Shown here one piece after another: positions 14,861 through 27,600 of a stretch of DNA of 64,000 nucleotides. This stretch comes from Nyssa sinensis. Taxonomy: Eukaryota > Streptophyta > Magnoliopsida > Cornales > Nyssaceae. The notes beneath the pieces were generated by a model that searched no databases, was not told the origin of the DNA, and saw nothing but the letters and a program-made list of their open reading frames with translations. The position numbers were made by a program, and so were the translations under genes. Location: positions 12,000,562 to 12,064,561 of the forward strand of contig CM018031.1 in assembly GCA_008638375.1 (NCBI GenBank), in the 5' to 3' direction. The number at the start of each line of letters is the position of its first letter. Position 1 is the first letter of the stretch.

Positions 14861-16480
14861 TTATAAACAGAAAGAAAAGAAAATAATATATATATTAAAC
14901 TATTTGAAAATTGTACATTTTTAAATTTTACAATTTCTCTATTTTTTACTCATGTCTTTAAGGATATTTTGATGTTTTTAAAAATTTCATTAACTGAATT
15001 TATTTATCAAACCAAATTTCTCTACTTTTAAAGGGGTTAAAAAAGCAAGTATAGTCATTCAAATTTTTTATATTAATCTTTTCTTCTTTTTTTCCTATCA
15101 TAACAATTTAAATGAGATAAATTAATATCAATGAACTTGAATATTTTCTTTTCACTTCAAATTTATCCATTCAAAGGAATTGTTAAATTTCTTTTGTGAT
15201 GAATTAAACATGCCTTTAATTCAGTGGATTTAAAGTGGAGCTCCATTACAACTTTTTTCAAGTAAAATTAAATTAAATCACTTTATTATCTTGCCGTTTT
15301 AATTTGGTTACAAACTCACCCTTTTTTTCCCTTTTTTTTTTTATATATTTTATTTTATCAACCTTTCGATTCAATAAAAAAAGTTTGAGTACTAAAATCA
15401 AATTGAAATACAATTGAATTCATATTAATCCAAAGGCAGCATTTCAAAAGTATAGTAATTTTTTTTTCTCCTCCATTTCTTGTTTCAAGGAAATTACTCC
15501 TTAACTTCTAATTAACATTAGATGTGACCTTTAAACTTTAAAATCCTTAGATTTGACTTTAGAAGCATAATTTCTTTATTCAATTTTCTTCTTTGATTTT
15601 GACATTTAATTGAATAAAACCTTATTCCTAAGACACGGGTTGATTTAACAAGCCAGATACCTTCTCTAGTTGAAAACGTGAGATTTACGTCGATCCAAAA
15701 AACAAACTGTTTTTACAAGGAACACTAATTATAGTTTGTATGATTTAATAAATTATAAATATTTAAAATCTTTTACATATCACATATATGTTTTGACATT
15801 TATATTTGTATATTCTAATTGAATTTGAGTCAAAAATATTAATGACAAAAAAATATGATTTGAATAAGTGTAAGATACATAACTTCTTTCAAAATCTGTT
15901 AAGTGAATTTTATATGGATTTTTTTTTAGAAAATATTGAAATTTCAATAAAAAAAATTAGATATAAGCTTTATTTTGTGTTGAAATAAATATATATCTAT
16001 GAAATAATTTTTTATTAATAAAAGTATAAAAATATTTAATAATTAATAATTTTAAAAATTAATAAATTTTTAATCTTCAATATTTATTAACTATAAAAGC
16101 ATCGACTATAATGTGATATACTATAAATCAAATCTTGCGAGTTTCAAAACTACCACATAAACATGACATTAAAAATATATTTGAAAATAAAAAATTGGAT
16201 AATCTAATAATTTTTACTAGAGTAATGAAATTATAATTTGAGATATAATATTTAAATTATTAAAAATATAGATAAAATAATTAAAATAAATTTAAATTTA
16301 ATCTCAAAATTATTTAAAAATTAAAATAACATGCATTTAAATTTATACTTTGAATATTTGGAAGAGAAAGGGGAGAGGGGCAAAAGGGCCCAATAAAAAT
16401 AAATAAATAAGTAGCAGGCGAAAGTGAAATTCTAAGTTTTGTGTGGGGTCGGTAGAATAATTTCAACAACAAATGGCTGA
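14861..16480. other. AT-rich intergenic DNA; no gene seen
   Basis: No supportable ORF or defined repeat. Composition becomes less AT-rich from 16380 on as the PP2C promoter is approached. Confidence 0.5.
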
Positions 16481-16481
16481 A

Positions 16482-16815
16482 ACGTGTCTCGTGCTACCAA
16501 CAAGGTAGGGTCTTCAGATTACAACAAGTGTCAATGAATGAGGCAACCGTCTCTTAGATATTCTTATATAAGCGTCAACGACGTTGACATGTGGGCCCAC
16601 ATGTCTACATCACAAACTGCTACGTATACACTTTTGATTGGACCACAACACCCCAGCAGAATAAAGCAAGAATTTTTTAAGTCGCACAGTAATCTCGTAT
16701 TCCACGATCGTTACACGTGTCACCAACTCTTTACACTTAATTTTAATTCCAGACGGTGCCCTGTTCGTTTCTTATTGGGCCACGCAAAATACTGACAGAA
16801 CTGTGCTACACGTGT
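16482..16815 (+). promoter_or_regulatory. ABRE-rich promoter of the HAI-type PP2C gene
   Basis: Three ABRE cores lie 440-770 bp before the start codon: ACGTGTC at 16482-16488, ACACGTGTC at 16713-16721 and ACACGTGT at 16808-16815 (the last two contain G-box CACGTG). ABF-type bZIP factors bind such sites, and two or more close copies usually suffice for ABA induction. This fits a gene family known to be strongly ABA-induced. Confidence 0.7.
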
Positions 16816-17014
16816 TGATTTGAACTGACGGGTGGAGAGAAGCAGGAGGCAGATGAACGGTGGAGATGAATTGGATTTGGCAGAAAAGCACTAAATCACA
16901 CAAATTGTACGTGAATTCACTGGCAGCTGCCCGTTGCAACAAAAAGCTTCTGTTTGCAGAGGTCCCATGGAAGCCCTTTTAAGTTTTTAACGGGTCCTTG
17001 TGCGCGCGCGAGTG

Positions 17015-17041
17015 CTCTCTCTCTCTCTCTCTCTCTCTCTC
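17015..17041 (+). repeat. (CT)n tract in the PP2C 5' leader region
   Basis: A pure CT run of about 13 units lies 210 bp before the ATG. Such CT/GA tracts are frequent near plant transcription starts; it follows an odd GCGCGCGCGAG stretch. Confidence 0.85.
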
Positions 17042-17252
17042 ATCCTTCGATTTTCGTTTCAATTTTGTTTAGAGAGATTGTCGACTGGTCAATCTCTAGG
17101 TTCTCTAGGGTTTCAAAGTGATTTTGATTCTGAATTTGAGAACTCATTTTTGAGGAATTCAAAATCATGAAACTGTTATTTTTTCTTCTTTTTTTAATGA
17201 ACTAGTCGTTGTGGAGGTTGTGCCGGCGGTTTTGCGGTGGTGGAGATTTGCA

Positions 17253-18868
17253 ATGGCGGAGATCTACTGCGGTGTAATGAGTGAGAGCGATGCCTCTAAG
17301 CCGTCCGAACCAAATTCACGATCGGCGAGGCGTCGGAGAATGGAAATCCGTAGAATCAAGTTCGTCGCCGGTGGGGCAACATCGGATACTACGAACGAAG
17401 AGAAGCGTCAGAAGCTAGAACTCCATCCCGCTACGGTTTCACGGGAGTGCGAGAACGCCTTTGAGAACTGCGCTTCGGACGGAGAGCGAAGTCATCTGGA
17501 GAGAGATAATGAAAAACTGGAGGCGAAGGGGATCTCAAATTCGAATCAGTCTCCGGTTCTAAGCCCATCACCATCAACTACCCTGGTTGATCTGGAGGTG
17601 CATCCAAAGTTCGGTGTGGCCTCGGTGTGCGGAAGGAGGAGAGACATGGAGGACGCGGTGGCGATCCACCCGTCCTTTTGCCGGAGAGAAAATGAAACCA
17701 CTAGCGAATTGCACTACTTCGGCGTTTATGACGGTCATGGATGCTCTCACGTATGTGTTTGAAAATCTAAAAAATTATCGGTAACAATGTCATTCTTAGA
17801 GTTTTGAACTGATCCGGATTTCTTCTTTTGAATCATTGTAGGTGGCGATGAAGTGTAGAGATCGATTGCATGAGTTGGTGAGGGAAGAATTGCAAGGCCG
17901 CGAAGCATCGACAGAGTGGAAGAGCGCGATGGAGCGAAGCTTCTTTCGCATGGACAAGGAGGTGATTTCGTGGAACGAAGACCTGCTGGGCGCCAGTTGC
18001 CGCTGCGAGCTGCAATCGCCGGAGTGCGACGCTGTTGGATCTACGGCTGTAGTCGCTGTCGTAACTCCTGATAAGATTATTATCGCAAACTGTGGTGATT
18101 CTAGAGCTGTTCTCTGTCGCAATGGCAAAGCTGTACCCCTCTCAACCGATCACAAGGTTAGTTGTGTGTGTGAGAGAGTAACGAGCATGTATAAATCTAT
18201 AATCAACGTAAAGCCTCCATTGTTGCGGCCTGTACTTTGCAACAATAGCCGTTAGATTAGATCTAACGGCCTTGATTGTTTTTAACCTGTTACTCGTTAT
18301 TCAGTTGCTTTGACTACTGACTGTTCTCTCCTCGATCTGCGTGCATTAAAAGCCCGATCGTCCAGACGAGCTCCGCCGGATCGAGGCCGCCGGAGGCCGT
18401 GTTTTATACTGGGACGTCGCACGTGTTCAGGGATTTCTCGCCATGTCAAGAGCCATTGGTAATTAAGAATAGGATATTATTGTTTGTAGCAGCCGGTACT
18501 GGGCGCATAGTCTGACGTGGATACATATACATGTTGTATATGCAGGCGATAACTATTTGAAGCCTTTCGTGAGCTGCGAACCTGAAGTAACGATTACAGA
18601 TCGGACGGCGGACGACGACTGTCTGATACTGGCGAGCGACGGACTCTGGGACGTGGTGTCAAACGACACGGCATGCGGCGTTGCGCGGATGTGCCTCAGA
18701 GGGAAGGCACCGGCGGGCACTCAGTGTTCGACGGAGAGTGATGCCGGCGGGAAAATCGCCGACAAGGCATGCTCAGACGCGTCGATGCTTCTGACGAAGC
18801 TGGCGTTGGCCAGGCGTAGTACTGACAACGTAAGCGTTGTTGTGATCGATCTTAGGAGGGACACTTAG
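17253..18868 (+). CDS. HAI: Clade A protein phosphatase 2C, HAI (highly ABA-induced) type, 4 exons
   Basis: Exons 17253-17750, 17842-18156, 18353-18458 and 18546-18868 total 1242 nt and give 413 aa; all introns are GT..AG. The chosen ATG opens [12 protein letters not shown], followed by an RRRRMEIRR stretch typical of this clade. PP2C motifs are complete: DMED (131-134), DGHGC (160-164), DGLWD (338-342) and [10 protein letters not shown] (400-409). Trp291 is the lock Trp that in clade A enzymes inserts into ABA-bound PYR/PYL receptors. Such phosphatases dephosphorylate SnRK2 kinases and keep ABA signalling off. [18 protein letters not shown] text at 313-326 and the neighbouring SMO2 and SDR genes favour the HAI2/HAI3 group over ABI1/HAB1. 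Oddity: the receptor-facing loop reads RVQGFLAMS instead of the usual RVxGVLAMS with a hydrophobic x. Exons are much more GC-rich than the surroundings. Confidence 0.95.
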
Positions 18869-19402
18869 ATGAGATGGGCCACCATTTCTCTTTTCTTTTT
18901 TTCTTTTTTTTTTGAAGTTTAATTTTATTTTATTAGTTCTTGTTGTTTTTTAATTGGGAAGGTTTAGGGTTATGTTCATGACTGGGTTAAAGGCTTAAAA
19001 ATTTCTTCAGAGCTGAGGGAAAAGGACTTATGCTAGTGGAAAATGAAATACTAGTGAAAAGAAAGAAACGGAAACGGAAAATGGACACAAACATAGAGAA
19101 ATTTCATACCCAGCTTTTCTTGCTGGTTTTCAGTTTTTTTCTTTTTAATCTGAAATTTCACGGTGGAAAGTAAAAATTAACCGTTTTAAGGAAATTATTC
19201 TTGATCTCTGCTGACATTCTAGTAGTGAATTAATAGCACAACTTTTTTAGATACAGCTCCTTGCTTGCAGAATGTTGTTTTAATGAATTGTGGATTGAAT
19301 TTTGATATGATAATTTAACAAGGATATTAGTTAATAATTTGATTCGATTATATATAATATTAATTTTTTATATATTATATTAAAATATATTATATATATC
19401 TA
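18869..19402. other. PP2C 3'UTR and AT-rich spacer
   Basis: The first few hundred bases are likely 3'UTR, with T-rich stretches at 18890-18950; no clear AATAAA. No other gene. Confidence 0.5.
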
Positions 19403-19595
19403 TATATATATATATTAAGATTTCAAATATTATAAGTTTCCATAAATAAAGTTGAGGAAGAATTTTTTTGAAATCATCTAATAATTTTTTTAATAAATAA
19501 GAATATATATATATTAAGATTTCAAATATTATAAGTTTCCATAAATAAAGTTGAGGAAGAATTTTTTTGATATCATCTAACAATTTTTTTAATAA
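19403..19595. repeat. Tandem duplication, 99-bp unit
   Basis: The block starting at 19417 (AAGATTTCAAATATTATAAG) recurs at 19516 with an offset of 99 bp and only a few changes. A (TA)n run precedes each copy, and another lies at about 19634-19660. Confidence 0.9.
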
Positions 19596-19949
19596 GATTT
19601 GAACCACTTCTAGTTTGATTCTTTTAAAATGTTATATATATATATATATATATATATTTTGGTACGTTATTATTTAATAGTTTTTAAAAATGTATATCGA
19701 AGATTATTTTAGTTTAATCAATAATATTTTTTAACAATTTTAAGATGAAAATTAATAATTTGATTTTTTTTGTATTAAAAGGTTTCTTTTTTAGATTTTT
19801 TAGATAGAAAAAATATATCAGGAGTTTTTTGAATTGAAAAAATTATTTTAAAGATTTTTAATATTTTTTTCTTATTATTTTATAAAGAAGTATTTTAATT
19901 TTGGATTTTGAAAAATTTAACAACTTAACACATTGAAATAAATTATAAG

Positions 19950-20370
19950 ATAAGTTATATTGATCTCTCGTTAAATTTTTTTACAATTACACTTGTCTTT
20001 CTTAAAATTAAGTTGATTTTTTTATTTTATTTGATAAATTAAAAATATTTTATTTAATCAAATTTTATTTCTAAAATGACAAAATTGTGTTTTCATGTTT
20101 CTTCTGTTTGCTTTTTTTTTTTTTTTTTTAATTTTGAGTAATTTTTTTTTATTTTTTTTAAATAATTATTTTTAAATTTAAAGTAAATAATTTATTTTTA
20201 TTTATATAAAAATAAATTCAAGTTTTTATTCAATATTTATTTAAAAATAAAAAAAATTGAAAAATTGAAAAAAGTATTTATAAAAAAAAACACATTTCAT
20301 GTGTATTTTTATTATTTTGAATAGAAATTTGATGGGTAGCATTATTGTTACTGTATATTTGTTACTTATG
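19950..20370. repeat. Dispersed AT-rich repeat, copy B
   Basis: Resembles 10170-10600 in order of words and ends in ATTTGATGGGTAG. See copy A for the basis and its limits. Confidence 0.35.
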
Positions 20371-22924
20371 TTATAATGGTCACATCACATAATTAATGCA
20401 GAGTAGAATAGTCACTCAAAATGAATAAAGTAATATTGCTTATTATGCTGAAAGCATATATTTTCAAAATTAACAATCAATGCAATGCATGTAAATGCAT
20501 TGACATTTAATTAAAAATAATTAAGAAAAGTGTCATTATCTTGTAAATTAATATTTTTTAAATATAATTTGTTGAAAGTGTTGTAATTCAAGTGATATCT
20601 TGTTACTTTCTTATTGGAGAATTCATGATAATAAGTCATAGTCTCAAAGTCCTCGAGAAGGTACATCTGATCTGATGATTTTTTAGTCATAAATTAAAAT
20701 TATATTTTTAGTTTTTTTTTTAATAAAAATTAGAATTAGATGTTGAAGGCAACAATTTCTTGATACAATTTATTTAGATGAATGGAATTGGGATAAAGTA
20801 TATAAGAAAGTTCTTTGAGTTGAATTCACAGATCCAAGATAGAGAAGGAAGATGTATTTTATTAGATATAATTAGAAACTTTCTTAACATGGACTTCAAA
20901 TAATTTACATTTATTTCAAATTCAAACATATGATTTGAGTTTTGACATTTTTCACAAAATAAAATAAAATAATTTTGAATGGAGGGCTTTAACAAGTCAG
21001 AAGTGATGTGAGGAGGACTATCCTATCTACTTCTTTATTTTATTGATATTCATGTATGTTGTAACTTATAAGTAATGGCATCAAATCTAAATCCAATCCA
21101 ATCCAACCAAGTAATCCTAGGATCAAAATCTTATTTAGAGTGGCAAGATTGTCATCCTCGCCAATTTCAAGGGACGACCAGATGAACGGTAAACGGTAAC
21201 TATGAAACTTGTTTCTCAAAATCATCAAGTTAAAATATAATGAATATTATTTTTTCTTAAAACTAGTCCATACAAGACGTTGTCTTAATTTTAATCAAAC
21301 CCTTCACTAGTGAACAGTGAAATTAATTTTTCAGATTAGTCCACCCAAAAAATTAGATACCGAATTACTAAAAAGCAAATTATCATCTTTGCAAACGTAC
21401 AACTTAAGCTCAAAATTTCACACATACACTCTCTCTCTTAGGTCAATATAATTAATCAAATAACAACAAGAGAGTTCAATATAATTTATCCAAAAACACA
21501 TCAAATAATAATAAATTTAACCATTTGATTAACATATTATTTTAATAAATTTAGAATAGTTCAAAAAGTTAATACTCACTCCAACTCAACTCAACAAGAC
21601 TTTATTTCAATTATTTAAAATCGATTTTATAAATCTTCTTTCGTCAATCTTATCTATTTAATACCATTCTCTCTATTAAACCAAACATTAACATATCTTT
21701 TAACCCTACTAAAATTAATTTTGAACCCCTCACCAACTTAATAAAAATTCAATAATTAAAACTCATCTAACCAATTCCAAATTTTCATTTCTATTCCATT
21801 TCTTATTTATTACATGAAATAATCATTTCATTCTTACTTACCAAACTGTAACTTTGTGAGTAATCGAATTTTTTTTTTTAAATGTACTGGGAATGGAGCA
21901 ATCGGACAGTTCTACAATGGAAAGAAAATCTGACACAAGTAAAGAGACATATACAGGGAAAAATAAAGAGAGATATAGAGAGAGAAAGAGGAATAAGGGA
22001 CATGGTAACGTGATTGTCATATCTGAAATCTAGAATGGGGTCCAGTTGAGATACGGGTGTGGAACATATCAAGTCGGATGGGAAGGACTGCCCCAACACG
22101 GGCCCCCGCATTCCTGCTTCCCTACCCAAACTTAACAAACAAACAACCATCAATTATTAACTTCGGCTTCCCAACAAAAAATAATAATAATAATTTAGAT
22201 TTGAAGTTATTTTTGAGTGAGTATGCTTTAAACATGTCATTTCAATAATATTTTATCACATATATTATATTTTATTAAAAAAATAAAATATATTAGATAT
22301 AATAAAATATTATTATATAAATACATTATCATCTCATTGTATCGAATCCATTAAAAAAATTTATTTAAAATTTGTGCATCAAATCACTCATTTTAATAAC
22401 TTCTTCCAAAACAAAATAATATAAAAATTTTGCTAAGATAAGTCACGAACATCTACTTACTAAAGCAACCATCTAATAATAATAATACATAAATTAAAAT
22501 GTCAATTTAGTTAAACAAAATATCTTAGGTATCAAGATCAGTTTGGCCATTGGTTCAATTATTGAGTTAAGTTATCCGCATATATTTTAATTTAAAAATA
22601 AAAAAATTATAAAATTAAAGAAAATTATTTTTAAAAATATGACATAAAAAGTACAAATAAATAAGAATAATGATCTATATAACGAATTTTGTCAATCTAT
22701 TTTTTCACTCTTAAATACAATGTGATGAGACACATATAATATGAATGAGCCTTGTCATTGACAAATAGGATGAAAAAATTCACTATATTTAACCTTTTTT
22801 GATAAATAACCGAGAGAGAGAGAAACCAGAGCATCCTTTTAGCAATTATACTATGTTTGGCTTTTAATTAAATGTATTACAAGTAAAAAAAGACAAACAT
22901 ATCTCATGTTTTATAAAAAGAAAA
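20371..22924. other. Intergenic DNA between PP2C and SMO2; no gene seen
   Basis: AT-rich. A short stretch of higher GC at 22030-22140 carries an open frame on the minus strand but no recognisable domain. I see no boundaries of a known element here. Confidence 0.5.
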
Positions 22925-23678
22925 TATTGAAATTTTGAGGCCCAACCCATTCAACTCCTTAAAACCCAGGTGTTAAGGAGAGGTAGAGAGGGCTCTTATA
23001 TATTGTGCAGGTGGGCTGTGCATGGGCGATGTGGGATGTAGCTGAGGACAATCCAACACACCCCCTTGATCTCAGCGACATGCAAGACTGGTTGCGACAA
23101 CGTCCAACAGAACTGGCTGTTGGGATTATGTTGATAGGCTGAGGTAGAAGCCCAACCTGGCTCTGATACCATATTGAAAATTTGAGGCCCAACTCATTCA
23201 GCTCCTTAAAACCCAGGTGTTAAGGAGAGGTAGAGAGGGCCCTTATATATTGTGCAGGTGGGCTGTGCATGGGCGATGTGGGATGTAGCTGAGGACAATC
23301 CAACAATATTGAAATTTTGAGGCCCAACCCATTCAGCTCCTTAAAACCCAGGTGTCAAGGAGAGGTAGAGAGGACACTTATATATTGTGCAGGTGGGCTG
23401 TGCATGGGCGATGTGGGATGTAGCTGAGGACAATCCAACACACCCCCTTGATCTCAGCAGCATGCAAGACTGGTTGCGGCAACGTCCAACAGAACTGGCT
23501 GTTGGGATAGGCTGAGGTAGAAGCCCAACCTGGCTCTGATACCATATTGAAATTTTGAGGCCCAACCCATTCAGCTCCTTAAAACCCAGGTGTCAAGGAG
23601 AGGTAGAGAGGGTCCTTATATATTGTGCAGGTGGGCTGTGCATGGGCGATGTGGGATGTAGCTGAGGACAATCCAACA
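22925..23678 (-). mobile_element. TRIM retrotransposon, tandem dimer (LTR-int-LTR-A-LTR-int-LTR)
   Basis: Four 134-bp LTR copies lie at 22925-23058, 23172-23305, 23307-23440 and 23545-23678, with two tiny internal regions at 23059-23171 and 23441-23544. On the minus strand each LTR starts TGTTGG and ends CAATA. Each is followed at once by TGGTATCAGAGCC, the primer-binding site for initiator tRNA-Met. Each internal region ends with the purine tract AAGGGGGTG before the next LTR. No protein is encoded. One unit is 381 bp, the size of a terminal-repeat retrotransposon in miniature. The second and third LTRs abut with a single A between them. The whole array is flanked by one 5-bp duplication, GAAAA (22920-22924 and 23679-23683). 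The internal regions differ by a 9-bp indel. Confidence 0.9.
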
Positions 23679-23683
23679 GAAAA

Positions 23684-24695
23684 GATTAGGTTGAAATAAG
23701 AGGACAATCAAATCTTGGAGTTCCTTGAACGTGTTATAGTTACAACAACAAATCTCAAAGATTTATGATAGATCTAAGATATTCATATAACAAATCTTTT
23801 TTTTTTTTTAACAAAAAAGGGAATAACAATAAACTATATAGTTCACTCTCTAATAATTAATAACCTTAGAAAATTCAACAATCACTATTTACTAAAAATA
23901 TTAATTATTAAGCTTCATCGTCTTGTAATTAAAAAATCTCTGACAATTATATAATTTTTAGCATTAAAATAACATGAATATATATTTATAAGGATGACGA
24001 ACTTTTCTGGAAAAATATATGTTCCTATCTAATTCAAATTATATAAGAAAGCTCATAATATCTTTCTATTACTAAAAATTTAATGTTACCAATACTTTTA
24101 TAGAATACATAAAAATAAGCATGTGTATTTTTCTATTCTAATAATCAATTTTTTAAAGAATTTATTTCATATATTTATTAATTATTCACCATAAATAAAA
24201 GATACTTTTTTAAAAAATTATTAATTAATAAAGGTTATTAACTTCTTGAATATCAATTATTAAATTTTTAAACAATTAATTATGATTATAAAAGTTTAAT
24301 AATTAAGAATTAAAACTTATAAATGGAATATTTACACACTTTTTATCCTTTCCAATCTTAGCTTTGGTTCCTTATCCGGTTCGTGATGGAACGTTTTTTT
24401 TTTTCTTTTCTATACAAGAAATGTGTGTGTGAAGCAATTCTAACCAAAGTCGTGTGTGTGTGAGAGATTTCATCTCAATTATGCCAATTTGCCTCTGTCG
24501 GAACGTTTCTTGTACTAATAAATCAAGAAAGCTGCCAGCTTTCTTGTACTAATAAAGTGCAAAAGAGAAAAAAATATCAAGAAAGCTGGCATTTTCATTA
24601 GCACAATAAATAAACTTTCCCAAAGGTGCTTTCTCAAAAATATGATGACATCATCAGATGCTGCAGCAGTCAAAAGAATACCCTTTTTTCTACCT
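23684..24695. other. AT-rich spacer and SMO2 3'UTR
   Basis: No gene in 23684-24350. The last few hundred bases next to 24696 should hold the 3'UTR of the minus-strand SMO2 gene. A small duplication of CTTGTACTAATAAA with GAAAGCTG words occurs at 24508-24590. Confidence 0.5.
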
Positions 24696-27600
24696 TTATC
24701 TTTGCTTGCCCTCAACTTCATCTCGGCTGCTCTTCAGCGCCTTCAATTTTCTGTAACTCTTATCAGTGCCAAATATCCTGACAAAGTTAAAAAGTCATTA
24801 ACAAATGTCAGATATCTTATGCCACCTTCCAAGCATTTTTTTCCCCCCATCAGTAGGCATTTGGAAAAAGCATCAGATCACATCCAACTCAAAAGCATGT
24901 TATAATTCTAAGAGACCATATCTGGTTTGCCTCTCATATCACCATCAGTACCAAGTTGGGTTACAACCTTACAAAGAAAAACAAACATAGAATATGCAAA
25001 TGGTGCCAAGCATTCAGCATTATCCCCCAATACTCTTTAGATTTTATATTGGCAACATTTCCATCATACCTTTCTTTTTCTTTTTCTTTTTTAAGACAAA
25101 TCGCGCATGCACACACACCCATTACACCTTCAGTCAACAAACAACATACAAAACAATAAAATAAATGATGCAGCACGTAAGCATGAATCAAAAGCATTGA
25201 ACTCTAGCAAAGTAATGCAGAATAGATAATTCTTGACATCTAAAAATCCAACATCAAGACATGACTAATTCAAAGCCCCTACAGTAGCAGGTACTTGTGA
25301 AAGTATCATCGAACACGTTGAATTCCTAAATAACTAAATAATAAAGGGGACTCCTCACCCAACAAGATAACACAATTCTCTAGAATTCGTAATTAAATAT
25401 TATTGATAAAAATACTTAAACCAAAAATACCTATTATATCATATTTATAGAATTAGAATACTACTACTTTAACTACGAAACGAAAACTCCTATTCTTATC
25501 CTAATTCTAGTACAATAGAGTCCTATTTTGAATATAAAACAAATAATAAATATTTTATCTAAATCTACCAATTTGAGATACGTTCAAATTTGGGAACTAA
25601 AAAAATCTTAATACAACTCTAAAACTAATATCCTTAATTTTAGGATACCATATCTAACCTACATCAAGTTGGAATTAAGGATGCCTATAAAAAATAAACG
25701 GCTTCACAAAACTTTAGAAGTTTGTGTGAAAACATTATTGTCATTTAAGAACATGCACACAGAAAAAAGTGTACCGTTGACTACAATGACAAAAATCAAT
25801 ATCACGAAAATATGACATGTGGCATGCACTATGTCCAACACTCGAGCACTGTGACTCAGTCGTTGAAGCAAACACATGAGCAAGGACCATGCATTACACA
25901 AGGCAGTGATACCTGTATATCAAGTCGTTTCAAGATATGTAAATTGCACCAAGTGCATCAGTTGCATTGCATGTATCAATATGAAGTCCCTAACATGCAC
26001 AAGGATCGTTTGAGCAGTCAAGTGACAGGCACAGGAGAACTATTCTTTCACATTTTGTTTTTTAATTTCAGTAGTGTTTCACCTTTTTACCAAAAAATGC
26101 AATAGGAACATTAATTTTGGCAACTTTCTTTAAGCAGCCGAAGAATAGATCTCCTTAAAGCAAAGAAAGAGATTCATCAACTGCAAACTCGAAAAAGACA
26201 ACAACACGACTGGATCCTAAGGGTGTCGTCGGGCATGCAATCTCCCAAGCGAAGTAGTTGCCACTTGGGAATTCTGTGGATAGATCCTATCTCAACTGCG
26301 ACCTTAGTCGGATGATATTTTCTCGTAAGGTTTTCCTCTCTTTGTTAGGCTTTTGCCAGTGCTCTGTACAGTGGGGCCTTTCAACTTTTTCTTTAGTTAG
26401 TAATAAAATCCTTTTCCAAAAGGAAAAAAAAAAAAAAAACCCTCCCAAAAACATCTCGAGCATAAGCACCTATCTTTAACCAAGACTGCTCCTGTTTACC
26501 GATTGTAGGAGTCCAATGAAAACAATCAATCATATCATTAGAAAGTGTTGGTGACCTCCCAACAATAGCCCAATCCACCCAGGCCTACCTCTCTAAGGAG
26601 CAACCCATTTCTTGACAGTTCTGTTGACACAATGTACCTCAACAATATCTATTTGCAGTTCACGCCTAGACCATATTTCCCTAAACTGGTAGTGGCAGTC
26701 AATCTGTCAACATCTAAGAAGACGGATGCCAGCCCAGGTAGCTGGCATATCATAAAGTACTGTTCAATTATGGAACACAAGTCCTGAGTTGCTTTTTGTA
26801 CTGCATAAATAGGAAAACTTCTTATGAATTTGTCTTATGCAAATCGCCAAATTACCATCAATGGATACACAGATTAAGGAGAAAGACTAACTACCAGCTT
26901 CCTATGAAAGCAATAGCATACCAGAAATTGAATCAGTGTGTCGTCAGCCATAAACAAAACAAATCAAAGGCATATAACTGCCATATCATAATTTCACAAG
27001 TGCAATACCCTTGATTAATGATGACATTATTAACCTTTGACATTGACATCCTAGTCATTACATCATTGTTTCAATTTCTCTAATTCTTTGTATGAGGCAT
27101 GGACACAGATGCACAATACAGATATGACATAATATGAACTCTCCAACGGGATAAATTTTAACGACATTGATGTCAGAGTACACAGTGATATATCTGCGCG
27201 GGTGTACAAAATTAAAATTAAAAATTAATTGTTTCTCATACTAATATACTATATATACGTGTTGTCGAAAAACAATCTTCTTTTATGAATCTAAAATATC
27301 AAAAGCTTCTAACCCATAATAGTAAAATTCACATGAGAAAAGCTAGTGTTATGTTGCATGGACATGAACTTGGAACTAAATTTAACACAATTTACCTTCA
27401 TTATATTTCATTATAATTCAACTCTAAGGGATAGTCCAAGCATTTGAAACCCTAATTTATGTGTTTTTTTCTTCTCTAACAGTTAGATTCTTATGGCATG
27501 CTAAACATGCCACAGCTCAATATAGAAGAAATGCCACAAATGTGTCTTCTAATACCTGAGAAGTATCGGCTATGTATCACACTATCAGTATTAGGTCTAT

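Noticed and set aside
17796..18128. Open frames opposite PP2C exon 2
   Set aside because: Antisense frames caused by the GC-rich coding exon.
21838..22153. Minus-strand frames near 22 kb as a small gene
   Set aside because: No recognisable domain, no splice or promoter signal; isolated small GC rise only.
22939..23680. CRISPR-like array, because of regular repeats and spacers
   Set aside because: Repeats are 134-bp LTRs with PBS and PPT; plant nuclear context; a TRIM dimer explains all.
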